A stretch of 64,000 bases of DNA from Agrococcus baldri (GTDB lineage: Bacteria > Actinomycetota > Actinomycetes > Actinomycetales > Microbacteriaceae): assembly GCA_900114805.1 (NCBI GenBank), contig FOZN01000001.1:496001-560000 (forward strand), given 5' to 3'. Both the position numbers and the translations under genes were made by a program. The first letter of the stretch is position 1. Every line of letters starts with the position of its first letter. The notes under the pieces were generated by a model, which was not told the origin of the DNA, made no database searches, and saw only the letters and a program-made list of their open reading frames with translations. This document shows, in pieces, positions 1 through 8,039 of the stretch.

Positions 1-105
1 CAGCAGCGCGACGAGCCACAGCATGGCCGCCGCCCAGACGATCGCCCCCATCGGGATCACCAGCGCGTCCGCCATCGCAGGCGCGGCAGCGGCTCCCGGC
101 AGCAC
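1..105 (-). CDS. M56 (BlaR1-type) membrane metallopeptidase, N-terminal fragment
   Basis: Only the first 35 codons lie in the window, because the gene runs off the left edge. The peptide starts at a GTG (base 105), is Ala-rich, and leads into a hydrophobic helix, as expected for the first membrane segment of an M56/BlaR1 peptidase. The main evidence is position: it lies directly downstream of a BlaI-family repressor on the same strand, with its start 12 bases after that stop. BlaI-M56 pairs are a standard actinobacterial sensor-repressor module. The zinc-binding HExxH region would lie outside the window, so the family call is mostly contextual. Confidence 0.5.
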   Translation of the reverse strand, partial: MLPGAAAAPAMADALVIPMGAIVWAAAMLWLVALL

Positions 106-116
106 GATCGGCCCCG

Positions 117-473
117 TCAGCCCGCGCCCTCGAGGAGCCGCCGCATGATCGCCGCATCTTCCTCGGACACGCTGCCGACGAAGCGCGCGAGCACCGCCGA
201 GCGGTCGCGCGACTCGCCGAGCACCTCGTGCATGAGCTCGGCCACGTGGTCGGCGCGCGCGGCGACCGCCGTGTAGCGGTAGGGGCGCACCGAGCGGTCG
301 GAGGCGACGAAGCCCTTCTTCTCCAAGCGCGAGAGCACCGTCAGCAGCGTCGTCGCCGCGAGCGGGCGGCCCGCAGCCTCGAGCGAGGCCTGCACGTCGT
401 AGGCGCTCAGCGGCCCCGCGGCATCCCAGACGGCGTCCATCACGGCCCGCTCCAGCTCGCCCAGCGTCGCCAT
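117..473 (-). CDS. BlaI/MecI/CopY-family winged-helix repressor
   Basis: A 118-residue DNA-binding repressor. Residues 3-70 form the winged helix of the family: the N-terminal LGELERAVMDAVW helix, the recognition segment ATTLLTVLSRLEKKGFV, and the wing PYRYTA. A C-terminal helix for dimerisation follows. The ATG at 473 was chosen over an upstream ATG at 590 because the extra residues are an Arg-Pro tract translated from a hexamer repeat and are not family sequence. BlaI proteins bind TAC/GTA-containing dyads and are released when a partner M56 protease cuts them. The gene is divergent from cydA, and three dyads lie between the two genes, so it probably regulates itself and cydAB. Confidence 0.9.
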   Translation of the reverse strand: MATLGELERAVMDAVWDAAGPLSAYDVQASLEAAGRPLAATTLLTVLSRLEKKGFVASDRSVRPYRYTAVAARADHVAELMHEVLGESRDRSAVLARFVGSVSEEDAAIMRRLLEGAG

Positions 474-528
474 CCGGCCCTCCGTCTCGTCGGTTCGTGC
501 ATCGCGGCCGTGCGGTCGCGACCCGCGT

Positions 529-558
529 GGTCTCGGTCTCGGTCTCGGTCTCGGTCGC
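529..558. repeat. Hexamer tandem repeat GGTCTC
   Basis: Four perfect copies of GGTCTC and a fifth ending GGTCGC lie in the upstream region of the BlaI-type gene. On the transcribed strand the repeat reads GAGACC. It explains the Arg-Pro-rich false N-terminal extension of that gene. Simple repeats like this may vary in copy number. Confidence 0.85.
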
Positions 559-616
559 GTGCGACGGCGCGCCCGCGTGCGCCAGCGCATCCGCCCACCA
601 TCAACCCTAGCGCGAC

Positions 617-675
617 TTCTACAGCCGAGCGAAGTTGTTCTATGCTGTGTAGAAGTCGTTCTACGTCACGTAGAA
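617..675. promoter_or_regulatory. Three phased operator dyads between blaI-type gene and cydA
   Basis: The core pattern is TTCTA-N7-TAGAA. It is perfect at 638-654 and at 659-675; the second lies in a perfect 19-base palindrome at 658-676. A weaker copy, TTCTA-N7-GCGAA, is at 617-633. The centres fall at 625, 646 and 667, exactly 21 bases apart, so bound dimers would face the same side of the helix. A 10-base inverted pair (614-623 with 648-657) also links the first and second sites. A possible cydA -10 element, TATGCT at 641-646, lies inside the middle site, which fits repression. The binding protein is inferred to be the adjacent BlaI-type repressor. Confidence 0.8.
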
Positions 676-698
676 CACCCCGGCCCGAACGGAGCACC

Positions 699-2357
699 GT
701 GGAAGTCCTCGACATCGCCAGATGGCAGTTCGGCATCACGACCGTCTACCACTTCATGCTCGTGCCGCTCACGCTGGGCCTGGGCATGACGATCGCCATC
801 ATGCAGTCGATCTGGGTGCGCACGGGCGATGAGAAGTTCCTGCGCATGGTGAAGTTCTGGGGCAAGCTCTACCTGATCAACTTCATCCTCGGCGTCGCCA
901 CCGGCCTCGTGCAGGAGTTCCAGTTCGGCATGGCCTGGAGCGAGTACTCGCGCTTCGTCGGCGACGTCTTCGGCGCCCCGCTCGCCCTCGAGGGGCTGCT
1001 GGCATTCTTCGCCGAATCGACTTTCCTCGGCATCTGGATCTTCGGCTGGGGCCGGCTGCGCAAGAGCCTCCACCTCGCCGCCCTCTGGTGCGCGGTGGTC
1101 GGCTCTTGGGCTTCGGCCTACTTCATCATCGTCGCCAACTCCTGGATGCAGCACCCCGTCGGCGTCGAGCTCGTCGACGGTCGCCCCGTCATGACCGACA
1201 TCTGGGCCGTGCTCACCAACTCCACGGCGCTGGCCGCCGTCACCCACACCCTCTTCGGCGCCCTGATCGTCGCCGGCATGTTCCTCATCGGCATCAGCTG
1301 GTACCACCTGTGGCAGCGCCGCCGCGACGGCATCGACACGGTGGTCCCGGTGCCGCCCGGCGAGCGCCGCGCCGGCCTCATCAGACGACTGACGGATGCG
1401 TCCACACGCGTCATCGTCGGCGAGGCACCCGGGGTGCCGGGCCGCGACCGCGCCGACCACGGCGTCTGGCTGTGGTCGCTGCGCTTCGGCGCGGTGATGG
1501 CGATCGTCGCCTTCGCCGGCACGGGGCTGACCGGCGACTGGCAGGCGAAGCTCATGTACGAGCAGCAGCCGATGAAGATGGCCTCCGCCGAGGCCGCTTG
1601 CCACACCGGCTCGTCGTTCTCGATCCTCTCGCTCGGCGACCCGGGCAGCACCGACTGCTCGGACGTCGTCACGCTCATCGAGATCCCCGGCGCGCTCGGC
1701 TTCCTCGCCACCGGCGAGTGGGGCGCGGACATGCCCGGCATCTCCGACCTCGAGCCGCAGTACCAGAACCAGTACGGCGAGACCATCCCCGACGACGAGC
1801 TCTACGGCTCCTTCGCCGGCAGCGAGGTGCAGTACGTGCCGCCGATGTGGGTCACCTACTGGGGCTTCCGGCTGATGATCGGCCTGGGCGGCATCACCGC
1901 CTTCGGCGCGCTGGTCGCGCTGTGGCTGACGCGCGGCGGCACGGTGCCGCGCAGCCCCTGGATCATGCGGCTCGCGATCCTCGGCATCCTGGCGCCGTTC
2001 GCCGGCAACATCGCCGGCTGGATCTTCACCGAGATCGGCCGCCAGCCCTTCGTCGTCGCCCCCAATCCCGACCCCAGCGGCATCGACGGCGTGTTCATGT
2101 TCACCGCCGCCGCCGTCTCCCCCGGCGTCACCGCCGGCGAGATGCTCTTCTCCGTCATCACGCTCACGGCCGTCTACGCGGTGCTGATGGTGGTGGAGCT
2201 GTTCCTGCTCGTGAAGTACGTGCGGGGCGGGGTCGCCAGCGCGATGCCGGAGCTCGCACCCGCCCACCGTGACGGCGACGGCGGCGACGACGACGCATCC
2301 GACGACGTCGACGGCGATCGCGACCGCCGCGACGACGTGCTCGCCTTCGCCTACTAG
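699..2357 (+). CDS. cydA: Cytochrome bd ubiquinol oxidase subunit I
   Basis: The catalytic subunit of a high-affinity terminal oxidase that takes electrons from quinol and reduces oxygen in the membrane. Visible landmarks are His18, Glu98 and Glu106 in EGLLAFFAEST, His183, the quinol-loop motif QPMKMASAEA, the methionine motif MWVTYWGFRLM, and the GRQP signature. The protein has about nine membrane segments and a short Q-loop, as usual in actinobacteria. It ends in an acidic Asp-rich tail of about 40 residues. The GTG start at 699 has a GGAGC ribosome site at 691-695; longer upstream starts would translate through the operator. Its partner cydB follows after 35 bases. No cydCD lies next to it. 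Confidence 0.96.
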   Translation: MEVLDIARWQFGITTVYHFMLVPLTLGLGMTIAIMQSIWVRTGDEKFLRMVKFWGKLYLINFILGVATGLVQEFQFGMAWSEYSRFVGDVFGAPLALEGLLAFFAESTFLGIWIFGWGRLRKSLHLAALWCAVVGSWASAYFIIVANSWMQHPVGVELVDGRPVMTDIWAVLTNSTALAAVTHTLFGALIVAGMFLIGISWYHLWQRRRDGIDTVVPVPPGERRAGLIRRLTDASTRVIVGEAPGVPGRDRADHGVWLWSLRFGAVMAIVAFAGTGLTGDWQAKLMYEQQPMKMASAEAACHTGSSFSILSLGDPGSTDCSDVVTLIEIPGALGFLATGEWGADMPGISDLEPQYQNQYGETIPDDELYGSFAGSEVQYVPPMWVTYWGFRLMIGLGGITAFGALVALWLTRGGTVPRSPWIMRLAILGILAPFAGNIAGWIFTEIGRQPFVVAPNPDPSGIDGVFMFTAAAVSPGVTAGEMLFSVITLTAVYAVLMVVELFLLVKYVRGGVASAMPELAPAHRDGDGGDDDASDDVDGDRDRRDDVLAFAY

Positions 2358-2392
2358 CCGGCCGACACCGGAACCGACAGACAGGAGCCACC

Positions 2393-3457
2393 ATGGAACC
2401 GCTCGCCATCACCTGGTTCGCGATCATCGCCGTGCTCTGGATCGGCTTCCTCGTGCTCGAGGGCTTCGATCTGGGCGTCGGCATGCGCATGCTGTTCGCC
2501 ACCCGCGACGAGCGCGAGCGCCGCGTCATGCTCAACACCATCGGGCCGGTCTGGGACGGCAACGAGGTGTGGCTGATCACCGCCGGCGCCGGCATGTTCG
2601 CAGCCTTCCCCGAGTGGTACGCGTCGCTGTTCTCGGTGCTCTACGTGCCGCTGACGGTCGCGCTCGTCGGGCTGATCCTGCGCGCGGTCTCGATCGAGTG
2701 GCGCGGCAAGGTGCACACGGCCCGCTGGCGCGGCTGGTGGACGGCCGGCATCGGCCTGGGTTCGCTGATCGCCGCCTTCTGCATCGGCGCGATGCTCGCG
2801 CTCACCTCGCTCGGCCTGCCCATCGACGGCAACGGCGACCGTGTTGGCGGGCCATTCGTCTGGCTCGGCTGGCCCGCCGTGGTGGGTGGGCTCGCGGTGG
2901 TCGGCTTCTCGCTCGCCCACTCGGCCACCTTCCTGGGGCTGAAGGCCGACGGCCCGGTGCGCGAGCGCGCCGCGCTGTTCGCCGCCCGCTGGGCGCCGCT
3001 GTGCCTGGTGCCCGCCGCCGCGTGGGCGCTCTGGGTGCAGCTCGAGCACGGCGGCAATGCGGGCTCGTGGATGCTCGTGGTGCTCGCCGTCGTCGCCGCC
3101 GGGTTCGGATGGGTGCAGGCGCGCCGTCGCCGTGAGGGGCTTGCCTTCATCGGCTACGCCGCCTTCGGCCTGCTGGGCGTGGCGTCGATCTTCGCCGGCA
3201 TGTTCCCGCGCCTGCTGCCCTCGACGGTGGATGCGGCCTTCGACCTGACGCTCGCGAACGCGGCCAACAGCCCGTACACGCTCGGCGTGATGACGGTGAT
3301 CACCGCCATCAGCCTGCCGGTCATCCTCGGCTACCAGGCGTGGAGCTATTGGGTGTTCCGCCGCCGCGTCACCCCCGGCATGATCCCCGAGGCGCACATC
3401 GTGCTGCCGGCGATCCTGCGCGACCGCGACGCGGCCGCGCCGGCCCCGCACGGCTGA
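2393..3457 (+). CDS. cydB: Cytochrome bd ubiquinol oxidase subunit II
   Basis: The 354-residue partner of CydA. It begins with the family motif EGFDLGVGM near residue 22 and has GPVWDGNEVWLI near residue 50, then eight or so membrane helices to a short charged C-terminus. The length is slightly below the E. coli protein and typical for Gram-positives. The ATG at 2393 has a clear AGGAG site six to ten bases upstream. It lies in an operon with cydA, so it should share the BlaI-type operator upstream of cydA. Confidence 0.96.
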   Translation: MEPLAITWFAIIAVLWIGFLVLEGFDLGVGMRMLFATRDERERRVMLNTIGPVWDGNEVWLITAGAGMFAAFPEWYASLFSVLYVPLTVALVGLILRAVSIEWRGKVHTARWRGWWTAGIGLGSLIAAFCIGAMLALTSLGLPIDGNGDRVGGPFVWLGWPAVVGGLAVVGFSLAHSATFLGLKADGPVRERAALFAARWAPLCLVPAAAWALWVQLEHGGNAGSWMLVVLAVVAAGFGWVQARRRREGLAFIGYAAFGLLGVASIFAGMFPRLLPSTVDAAFDLTLANAANSPYTLGVMTVITAISLPVILGYQAWSYWVFRRRVTPGMIPEAHIVLPAILRDRDAAAPAPHG

Positions 3458-3550
3458 GCGCCCGCGGCGCCCGGGGCCACCGCCGCCCCACCCGCGCCGC
3501 CCGGCGCCCGCACGGCTGACCGCCCACTCCGTCCCACGCACCCCGCGCGC

Positions 3551-3615
3551 CCGCAGATATACGGCACTCTGCTCCTAATCGCGGCGCGATAGAGCAGTCC
3601 GCCGTATATCTGTGG
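3551..3615. repeat. Long interrupted inverted repeat
   Basis: The left arm is CCGCAGATATACGGC (3551-3565), ACT, then CTGCTC (3569-3574). The right arm is GAGCAG (3592-3597), TCC, then GCCGTATATCTGTGG (3601-3615). The outer stem is 15 pairs with one G-T pair, then a 3x3 mismatch, then a 6-pair inner stem. The loop is itself nearly palindromic (ATCGCG-G-CGCGAT). It follows cydB and lies 25 bases before the promoter of the next gene. It could end cydAB transcription or be a repeat element. Confidence 0.85.
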
Positions 3616-3640
3616 GCGAGCGCCGAGCGCGCGCGGCTCC

Positions 3641-3646
3641 TAGGCT
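3641..3646 (+). promoter_or_regulatory. Leaderless -10 element TAGGCT
   Basis: TAGGCT ends six bases before the ATG at 3653. That spacing puts the predicted transcription start on the start codon. No ribosome site is present. Confidence 0.65.
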
Positions 3647-3652
3647 CGGCGC

Positions 3653-4129
3653 ATGACCGATCTGCGACTGCCGGCGTGGCCGCTCCGCAATCAGGGGCGA
3701 CTGCGGCGCTCGGAGGTGTCGGCCCGCATCGGCAGCGGCGACGAGCTCTGGCAGCGCGCCTCGTGCGACCTGCTGCACTGGCGCGTGAAGACGCGCAGCG
3801 GCTTCTCGGTCGGCACGACGCAGCCCGCGACGGCCGGCATGCGCCTGACGGTCACCGCCCGCGTGGCCGGCCTCCGCATCCGCGAACCCATCGAGGTCGT
3901 GGACGTCGTGCAGACGACGACCCGAGCCGGGTTCTCGTACCGCACACTGCCCGGCCACCCGGTCGCCGGCGAGGAGGCGTTCATCCTCCACCGCGCCGGC
4001 GACGACGTCGTGCTCACCGTGCGATCACTGACGCAGGCAGCCTCGCAGCAGCCCTGGCGTGCGCTCTACCCGCTGCTGCGCATCGCCCAGCGCGTCGTCC
4101 GCCGGCGATATCTTCGCGCCCTGCGCTGA
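3653..4129 (+). CDS. DUF1990 family protein
   Basis: A 158-residue protein of the DUF1990 (UPF0548) family. Recognisable parts are the N-terminal RIGSGDELWQRA segment, the LLHWRVKTRSGF stretch, and the family hallmark FSYRTLPGHPVAGEEAF near residue 93. Its biochemical role is not known; the fold is thought to be a small ligand-binding domain. The C-terminus is Arg-rich (RRRYLRALR). It has its own leaderless promoter and no operon partner. Confidence 0.85.
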   Translation: MTDLRLPAWPLRNQGRLRRSEVSARIGSGDELWQRASCDLLHWRVKTRSGFSVGTTQPATAGMRLTVTARVAGLRIREPIEVVDVVQTTTRAGFSYRTLPGHPVAGEEAFILHRAGDDVVLTVRSLTQAASQQPWRALYPLLRIAQRVVRRRYLRALR

Positions 4130-4187
4130 CGGCCGCGCACGCGCACGGTGCGCCTTGTCGCGAGACAGGCGCCGCACTGCAACTCGC

Positions 4188-4403
4188 TCAGGTCTGCAGC
4201 TTGCTCAGTGCCGACCCCTTGTGCGCTGCCACGTGATCGGTCTTGTCGCTCTTGATCTCGTACTGCGGGTCGTCGTCGCTTGCGCGATGCGTGTGCCCCT
4301 TGTAGTCGAAGTCGCTCGTGTGCACCTTCGTGATCGTGCCGCGCACGCGCCCGGCCTCGGAGTTCCAGCTGACGTGGTCGCCCACCTTGTACCGCTCGCT
4401 CAT
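4188..4403 (-). CDS. DUF2945 / hypervirulence-associated TUDOR-domain protein
   Basis: A 71-residue protein matching the DUF2945 family: YKVGDHVSWNSEAGRVRGTI at the start, a HRAS segment, then a DPQYEIKSDKTDHVAAHKGSAL tail. The family is common in soil bacteria and fungi and has a small SH3/Tudor-like barrel; its function is unknown. The ATG at 4403 matches the usual family start. The codon mix is less GC-extreme than its neighbours. It is convergent with the DUF1990 gene. Confidence 0.85.
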   Translation of the reverse strand: MSERYKVGDHVSWNSEAGRVRGTITKVHTSDFDYKGHTHRASDDDPQYEIKSDKTDHVAAHKGSALSKLQT

Positions 4404-4469
4404 GCCGCCCATCCTGCCTCCGGCCGCGCGCCGGCGCGACCCCTGCAGTCGCGACCGGCGCCGTGCCAC

Positions 4470-4475
4470 TACCGT
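4470..4475 (+). promoter_or_regulatory. Leaderless -10 element TACCGT
   Basis: TACCGT ends six bases before the GTG at 4482, placing the predicted transcript start on the GTG. This supports that codon over more upstream starts. Confidence 0.6.
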
Positions 4476-4481
4476 TGCACC

Positions 4482-4874
4482 GTGGAGCCGATCGACGCAG
4501 TCGAGGCCATCGGCGAGCTCGTGTCGTGGTTCTGCCTCGTGCCCGGCATCCCGCTGCTGCTGGCCGGCTGGCTGCTGCGGGTGCGCGACGGCGCCTGGGA
4601 GCCGGTCGAGATCGTCGTCATCCCGCAGGGCGACCGCACGCTGGCCCGCTGGTACGCCGGCGACGGCTTCCACGAGCGTCGCCTCTCCCGTGCCGAGCGG
4701 ATGCGTCTGGGCACCCACGGCGAGCACGTCGCGCAGGTGAGTGCGCGGCATCCGGGGCGCATGCGTCTGCGCGACCATCCCCCGCTGCAGCGCATGCTCA
4801 CCGTCCTCGGCACCGTGCTCACCGCCGCTGGCCTGCTCGGCCTCGCGCTCTCGCTGCTGCCGCTGTTCGCCTGA
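4482..4874 (+). CDS. Small two-helix membrane protein of unknown function
   Basis: A 130-residue protein I do not recognise. A first hydrophobic helix covers about residues 12-32 (LVSWFCLVPGIPLLLAGWLL). A charged domain of about 70 residues follows and should lie on one face of the membrane. A second helix is at the C-terminus (about 107-129). The topology suggests both ends on the same side of the membrane. The GTG start is set by the leaderless promoter just upstream. No operon partner is evident. Confidence 0.65.
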   Translation: MEPIDAVEAIGELVSWFCLVPGIPLLLAGWLLRVRDGAWEPVEIVVIPQGDRTLARWYAGDGFHERRLSRAERMRLGTHGEHVAQVSARHPGRMRLRDHPPLQRMLTVLGTVLTAAGLLGLALSLLPLFA

Positions 4875-4908
4875 TCGCGCCCACCCGCGCCTGTGCCGCG
4901 TTCTAACA

Positions 4909-4923
4909 GTCAATCTGATTGAC
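4909..4923. promoter_or_regulatory. Perfect 15-base palindrome overlapping a promoter
   Basis: GTCAATC-T-GATTGAC is a perfect dyad. Its right half overlaps a candidate -35 TTGACG (4919-4924). Seventeen bases later is a candidate -10 TTCAAT (4942-4947), and TCAATC recurs as a half-site at 4943-4948. This looks like a TetR- or MarR-type operator controlling the oxidoreductase operon that starts at 4981. No such regulator lies nearby. Confidence 0.6.
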
Positions 4924-4980
4924 GAAAGAATCGGCCGGGTGTTCAATCAGAGCAGCAGGGCCTCGAGGAAGGGCAGCGAC

Positions 4981-6177
4981 ATGAGCATCGTCATCATCGG
5001 CGCAGGGCTGGCGGGCGCGACCGCCGCCACCGAGCTGCGCGAGCAGGGCTACGAGGGCGAGATCGTGCTGATCGGCGCCGAGACCACGCCGCCCTACGAG
5101 CGGCCGCCGCTGTCGAAGGGCTACCTGCTGGGCAACGACGAGTTCGACACGGCGCTCGTGCACCCCGAGTCCTGGTACGCCGAGCACGACATCGACCTGC
5201 GCCTGGGCACCCGCGCGACCGCCATCGACCGCGAGCGCCGCGTGGTGCACGTCGAGCCGGTCGGCGGCGGCGAGAGCACCGAGATCGGCTACGAGCAGCT
5301 GCTGCTGGCGACCGGCGCCTCCTCGCGCCCGCTGCACATGGACGGCGTCGGCGAGTTCCTGACGCTGCGCTCCAGAGAAGACAGCACCCGCCTCAAGGAC
5401 GCCTTCCGCGAGGGCACGAAGGTCGCGATCATCGGCGCGGGCTGGATCGGCCTCGAGGTCGCCGCCGCCGCCCGCGAGGCAGGCAGCGAGGTAACCGTCT
5501 TCGAGCAGGCCGCCGTGCCGCTCGAGCGCGTGCTCGGCGCAGAGATCGGCGCCGTCTTCGCGGACCTGCACCGCGGCCACGGCGTCGACCTGCGCATGAG
5601 CACGCAGGTCACTGCCGACGACCTCGCGGACGCTGACGTGCGCATCGCCGCCATCGGCGTCACCCCCGACGTCGCGCTCGCCGAGGCGGCCGGCCTCGAG
5701 ATGGCCACGCGCGAGCAGGGCGGCGGCGTGCTCGTCGACGCCAGCCTCCGCACGAGCGACCCGCGCATCTTCGCCATCGGCGACATCGCGGGCCACGACC
5801 ACCCCGTGCTCGGCCGCCGCATCCGCGTCGAGCACTGGGACACCGCGATCGAGCAGGGCAAGGCCGTCGCCCGCACGCTCGCCGGCACCGACACGCCCTA
5901 CACGCGCCTGCCCTACTTCTTCACCGACCAGTACGACCTGGGAATGGAGTACGTCGGCAGCCCCGGTCCGGCCGGCTACGACCGCGTCGACATCGAAGGC
6001 GAGACGGATGCGCTGCACGGCGACGCGTTCCGGGCCTTCTGGGTGCGTGACGACACGGTCGTCGCCGCGATGCACGTGAACGACTGGGACGCATCCGATG
6101 CGATCCGCGACAGCGTCGGCAGCCACCGAGCGGCGAACGCGGAACCGGCGCCCGCGGGCCGCGGGGCCGCACAGTGA
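4981..6177 (+). CDS. FAD-dependent ferredoxin reductase (rhodocoxin/putidaredoxin reductase type)
   Basis: A 398-residue two-dinucleotide-binding flavoprotein that passes electrons from NAD(P)H to a ferredoxin. Motifs are the FAD-binding GAGLAG (7-12), PPYERPPLSKGYL, the ATGASSRP segment, the NAD-binding GAGWIGLEVAAAA near residue 150, and the second FAD contact IFAIGDIA. The C-terminal domain is of the reductase type. The ATG has a GGAAGG ribosome site. The stop overlaps the next GTG as GTGA, so the gene is coupled to a FolP2-type protein and then a RibD-like reductase. No ferredoxin or P450 is adjacent, so the partner is unknown. Confidence 0.88.
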   Translation: MSIVIIGAGLAGATAATELREQGYEGEIVLIGAETTPPYERPPLSKGYLLGNDEFDTALVHPESWYAEHDIDLRLGTRATAIDRERRVVHVEPVGGGESTEIGYEQLLLATGASSRPLHMDGVGEFLTLRSREDSTRLKDAFREGTKVAIIGAGWIGLEVAAAAREAGSEVTVFEQAAVPLERVLGAEIGAVFADLHRGHGVDLRMSTQVTADDLADADVRIAAIGVTPDVALAEAAGLEMATREQGGGVLVDASLRTSDPRIFAIGDIAGHDHPVLGRRIRVEHWDTAIEQGKAVARTLAGTDTPYTRLPYFFTDQYDLGMEYVGSPGPAGYDRVDIEGETDALHGDAFRAFWVRDDTVVAAMHVNDWDASDAIRDSVGSHRAANAEPAPAGRGAAQ

Positions 6178-7112
6178 CCGTCGAGCCGGCCCTGCGGACG
6201 CGCGCGACGCCCGTCGACGCACGCAGCACCGCCACCACGCGACGCATCGGCACCCGCGCGTTCGACTTCGAGCGGCAGGTCGCGGTGATGGCGGTCGTCA
6301 ACCGCACACCCGACTCCTTCTTCGACCGCGGCGCGACCTTCGCGCTCGATCGCGCCGTCGCGCACGCGCTGCGCGCCGTCGAGCTGGGCGCCGACTGGAT
6401 CGACATCGGCGGCGTGCCCTTCGGCCGCGGCCCGGCCGTGACGACCGCGGAGGAGATCGAGCGGGTGGTGCCGGTGATCGAGGCGGTGCTCGCGCTCGCG
6501 CCCGACCTCGTCATCTCGGTCGACACGAACCGCGCGGCCGTCGCGCTGGCCGCGATCGCCGCCGGTGCAGCGGTCGTGAACGACACCAGCGGACTGGGCG
6601 ATCCCGACATGGCGCGCGTGGTCGCCGAGAGCGACGCCTGCATCGTCATCACGCACAGCGTCGGCCCGCCGCGGGTCGAGAAGCCGCCCGCCCGCTTCGA
6701 CGACGTCGTGGGCGAGGTGCGCGCCTTCCTGGAGGAGCGCATCCGTCACGCCGAGGCCGCCGGCATCCCGCGCGAGCGCATCATCATCGACCCCGGCCAC
6801 GACCTCGACAAGAACACCCTGCACTCGCTCGAGCTCACCCGCAGGCTCGACGAGATCGCGGGGCTCGGACCGCCGCTGCTGGTGGCGGTCTCGAACAAGG
6901 ACTTCATCGGCGAGTCGATCGACCGGCCGAAGGAGGCGCGGCTGTCGGGCTCGCTCGCGGCGATGACCGCGTGCATCCTCGCCGGCGCCCGGATCGTGCG
7001 CATGCACGACGTGGAGGCGAGCGTGGATGCGGTGCGGATGACCGAGGCGATCCTCGGCATGCGCGCGCCCGTGCGGCTCGAGCACAACACCCACCCGACG
7101 AGGAACGTGTGA
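6174..7112 (+). CDS. Dihydropteroate synthase-like protein, FolP2 type
   Basis: A 312-residue TIM-barrel protein of the dihydropteroate synthase family. The substrate loop reads NRTPDSFFDRG (43-53), where classic FolP1 has NVTPDSFSDGG, and SNKDFIGES replaces the usual later loop. Both changes are typical of actinobacterial FolP2, a paralogue reported in mycobacteria to lack synthase activity. IDPGHDLDKNT and VNDTSG are conserved barrel motifs. The GTG start at 6174 overlaps the previous stop as GTGA, and its own stop overlaps the next gene the same way. The true folate gene is probably elsewhere in the genome. Confidence 0.88.
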   Translation: MTVEPALRTRATPVDARSTATTRRIGTRAFDFERQVAVMAVVNRTPDSFFDRGATFALDRAVAHALRAVELGADWIDIGGVPFGRGPAVTTAEEIERVVPVIEAVLALAPDLVISVDTNRAAVALAAIAAGAAVVNDTSGLGDPDMARVVAESDACIVITHSVGPPRVEKPPARFDDVVGEVRAFLEERIRHAEAAGIPRERIIIDPGHDLDKNTLHSLELTRRLDEIAGLGPPLLVAVSNKDFIGESIDRPKEARLSGSLAAMTACILAGARIVRMHDVEASVDAVRMTEAILGMRAPVRLEHNTHPTRNV

Positions 7113-7951
7113 GCGACGCGACCGCGCCCGGCGCGGCGGCCGATCGGGCCGCAGCCGAGACGACCGCACCCGAGACGACCGCAGCCGACGCACCCGCGTC
7201 GACCGACGCATCCGCCCGCATCGACCGGCTCTGGCCCGAGCCGGCGACCGACCTCGACGACGCGGCGCTGCTCGAGGCCTATGCCTTCCCCGCCGATGGA
7301 CCGTGGCTGCGCATGAACTTCATCGCCAGCATCGACGGCGCGGCGACCCGCCAGGGTCGCTCTGGCGGGCTGGGCGACGCCGCCGACCGGCGGGTCTTCG
7401 ATCTGCTGCGGCACGGGGCGGATGCGGTGCTCGTCGGCGCGGGCACGGTGCGCACCGAGGGCTACGGGGCGATGCGGCTCGACGACGCGGCCGTCGCCTG
7501 GCGTCGTGCGCACGACCTGCCCGACCATCCGGTCTTCGCGCTCGTCACGCGCTCGCTGGGCCTCGACCCGCGCTCGTCGCTCTTCGCCGATGCGCCCGTG
7601 CGACCCGTCATCTACACGGTCGAGGGGGCCGCGCCCGAGCGCCGTGCTGCGCTGGAGGCGGTGGCGGATGTCGTCGACGCCGGCGACAGCGACGTTGACC
7701 CCCAGCGGATGCGCGACGACCTGGCCGCGCGCGGGCTGCTGCGCGTGCACGCGGAAGGCGGTCCGAGCCTGTTCGGCTCCTTCCTCGCGGCCGACGCGGT
7801 CGACGAGCTGTGCCTCACGCTCGCACCGACGATCGAGGCGGGCGATGCGCGGCGCATCGCGCACAGCACGCTCAGCGCCCCGACTCCGATGACGCTTGCC
7901 TCGGTGCTGCGCTCGGGCGACGAGCTGCTGCTGCGCTACACGGTCGTTTGA
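7109..7951 (+). CDS. RibD C-terminal-like (pyrimidine/dihydrofolate reductase-fold) protein
   Basis: A 280-residue protein whose residues about 60-280 have the RibD reductase / DHFR-like fold. LRMNFIASIDGAAT is the substrate and cofactor entry strand, and DAVLVGAGTVRTEGYG and RVHAEGGPSLFGSFLAA are the two NADPH-binding signatures. The first 50 residues are a low-complexity Ala/Thr/Asp linker. There is no deaminase domain, so it is not a full riboflavin RibD. It is translationally coupled (GTGA) to the FolP2-type gene, which hints at a pterin or flavin substrate. The exact reaction is unknown. Confidence 0.85.
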   Translation: MSDATAPGAAADRAAAETTAPETTAADAPASTDASARIDRLWPEPATDLDDAALLEAYAFPADGPWLRMNFIASIDGAATRQGRSGGLGDAADRRVFDLLRHGADAVLVGAGTVRTEGYGAMRLDDAAVAWRRAHDLPDHPVFALVTRSLGLDPRSSLFADAPVRPVIYTVEGAAPERRAALEAVADVVDAGDSDVDPQRMRDDLAARGLLRVHAEGGPSLFGSFLAADAVDELCLTLAPTIEAGDARRIAHSTLSAPTPMTLASVLRSGDELLLRYTVV

Positions 7952-8039
7952 CGCGGCGCGTCTGCTGCGCCGTGACTGTCCCTGTCGATTGCATGGTCCA
8001 CAATGATTCTGGTACCCCAGCCGACCCCAGGAGCCGATG

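Noticed and set aside
228..698. A longer CydA starting at 228
   Set aside because: It would run antisense through the BlaI-type gene and across the operator dyads. The GTG at 699 has a ribosome site and gives the normal CydA N-terminus.
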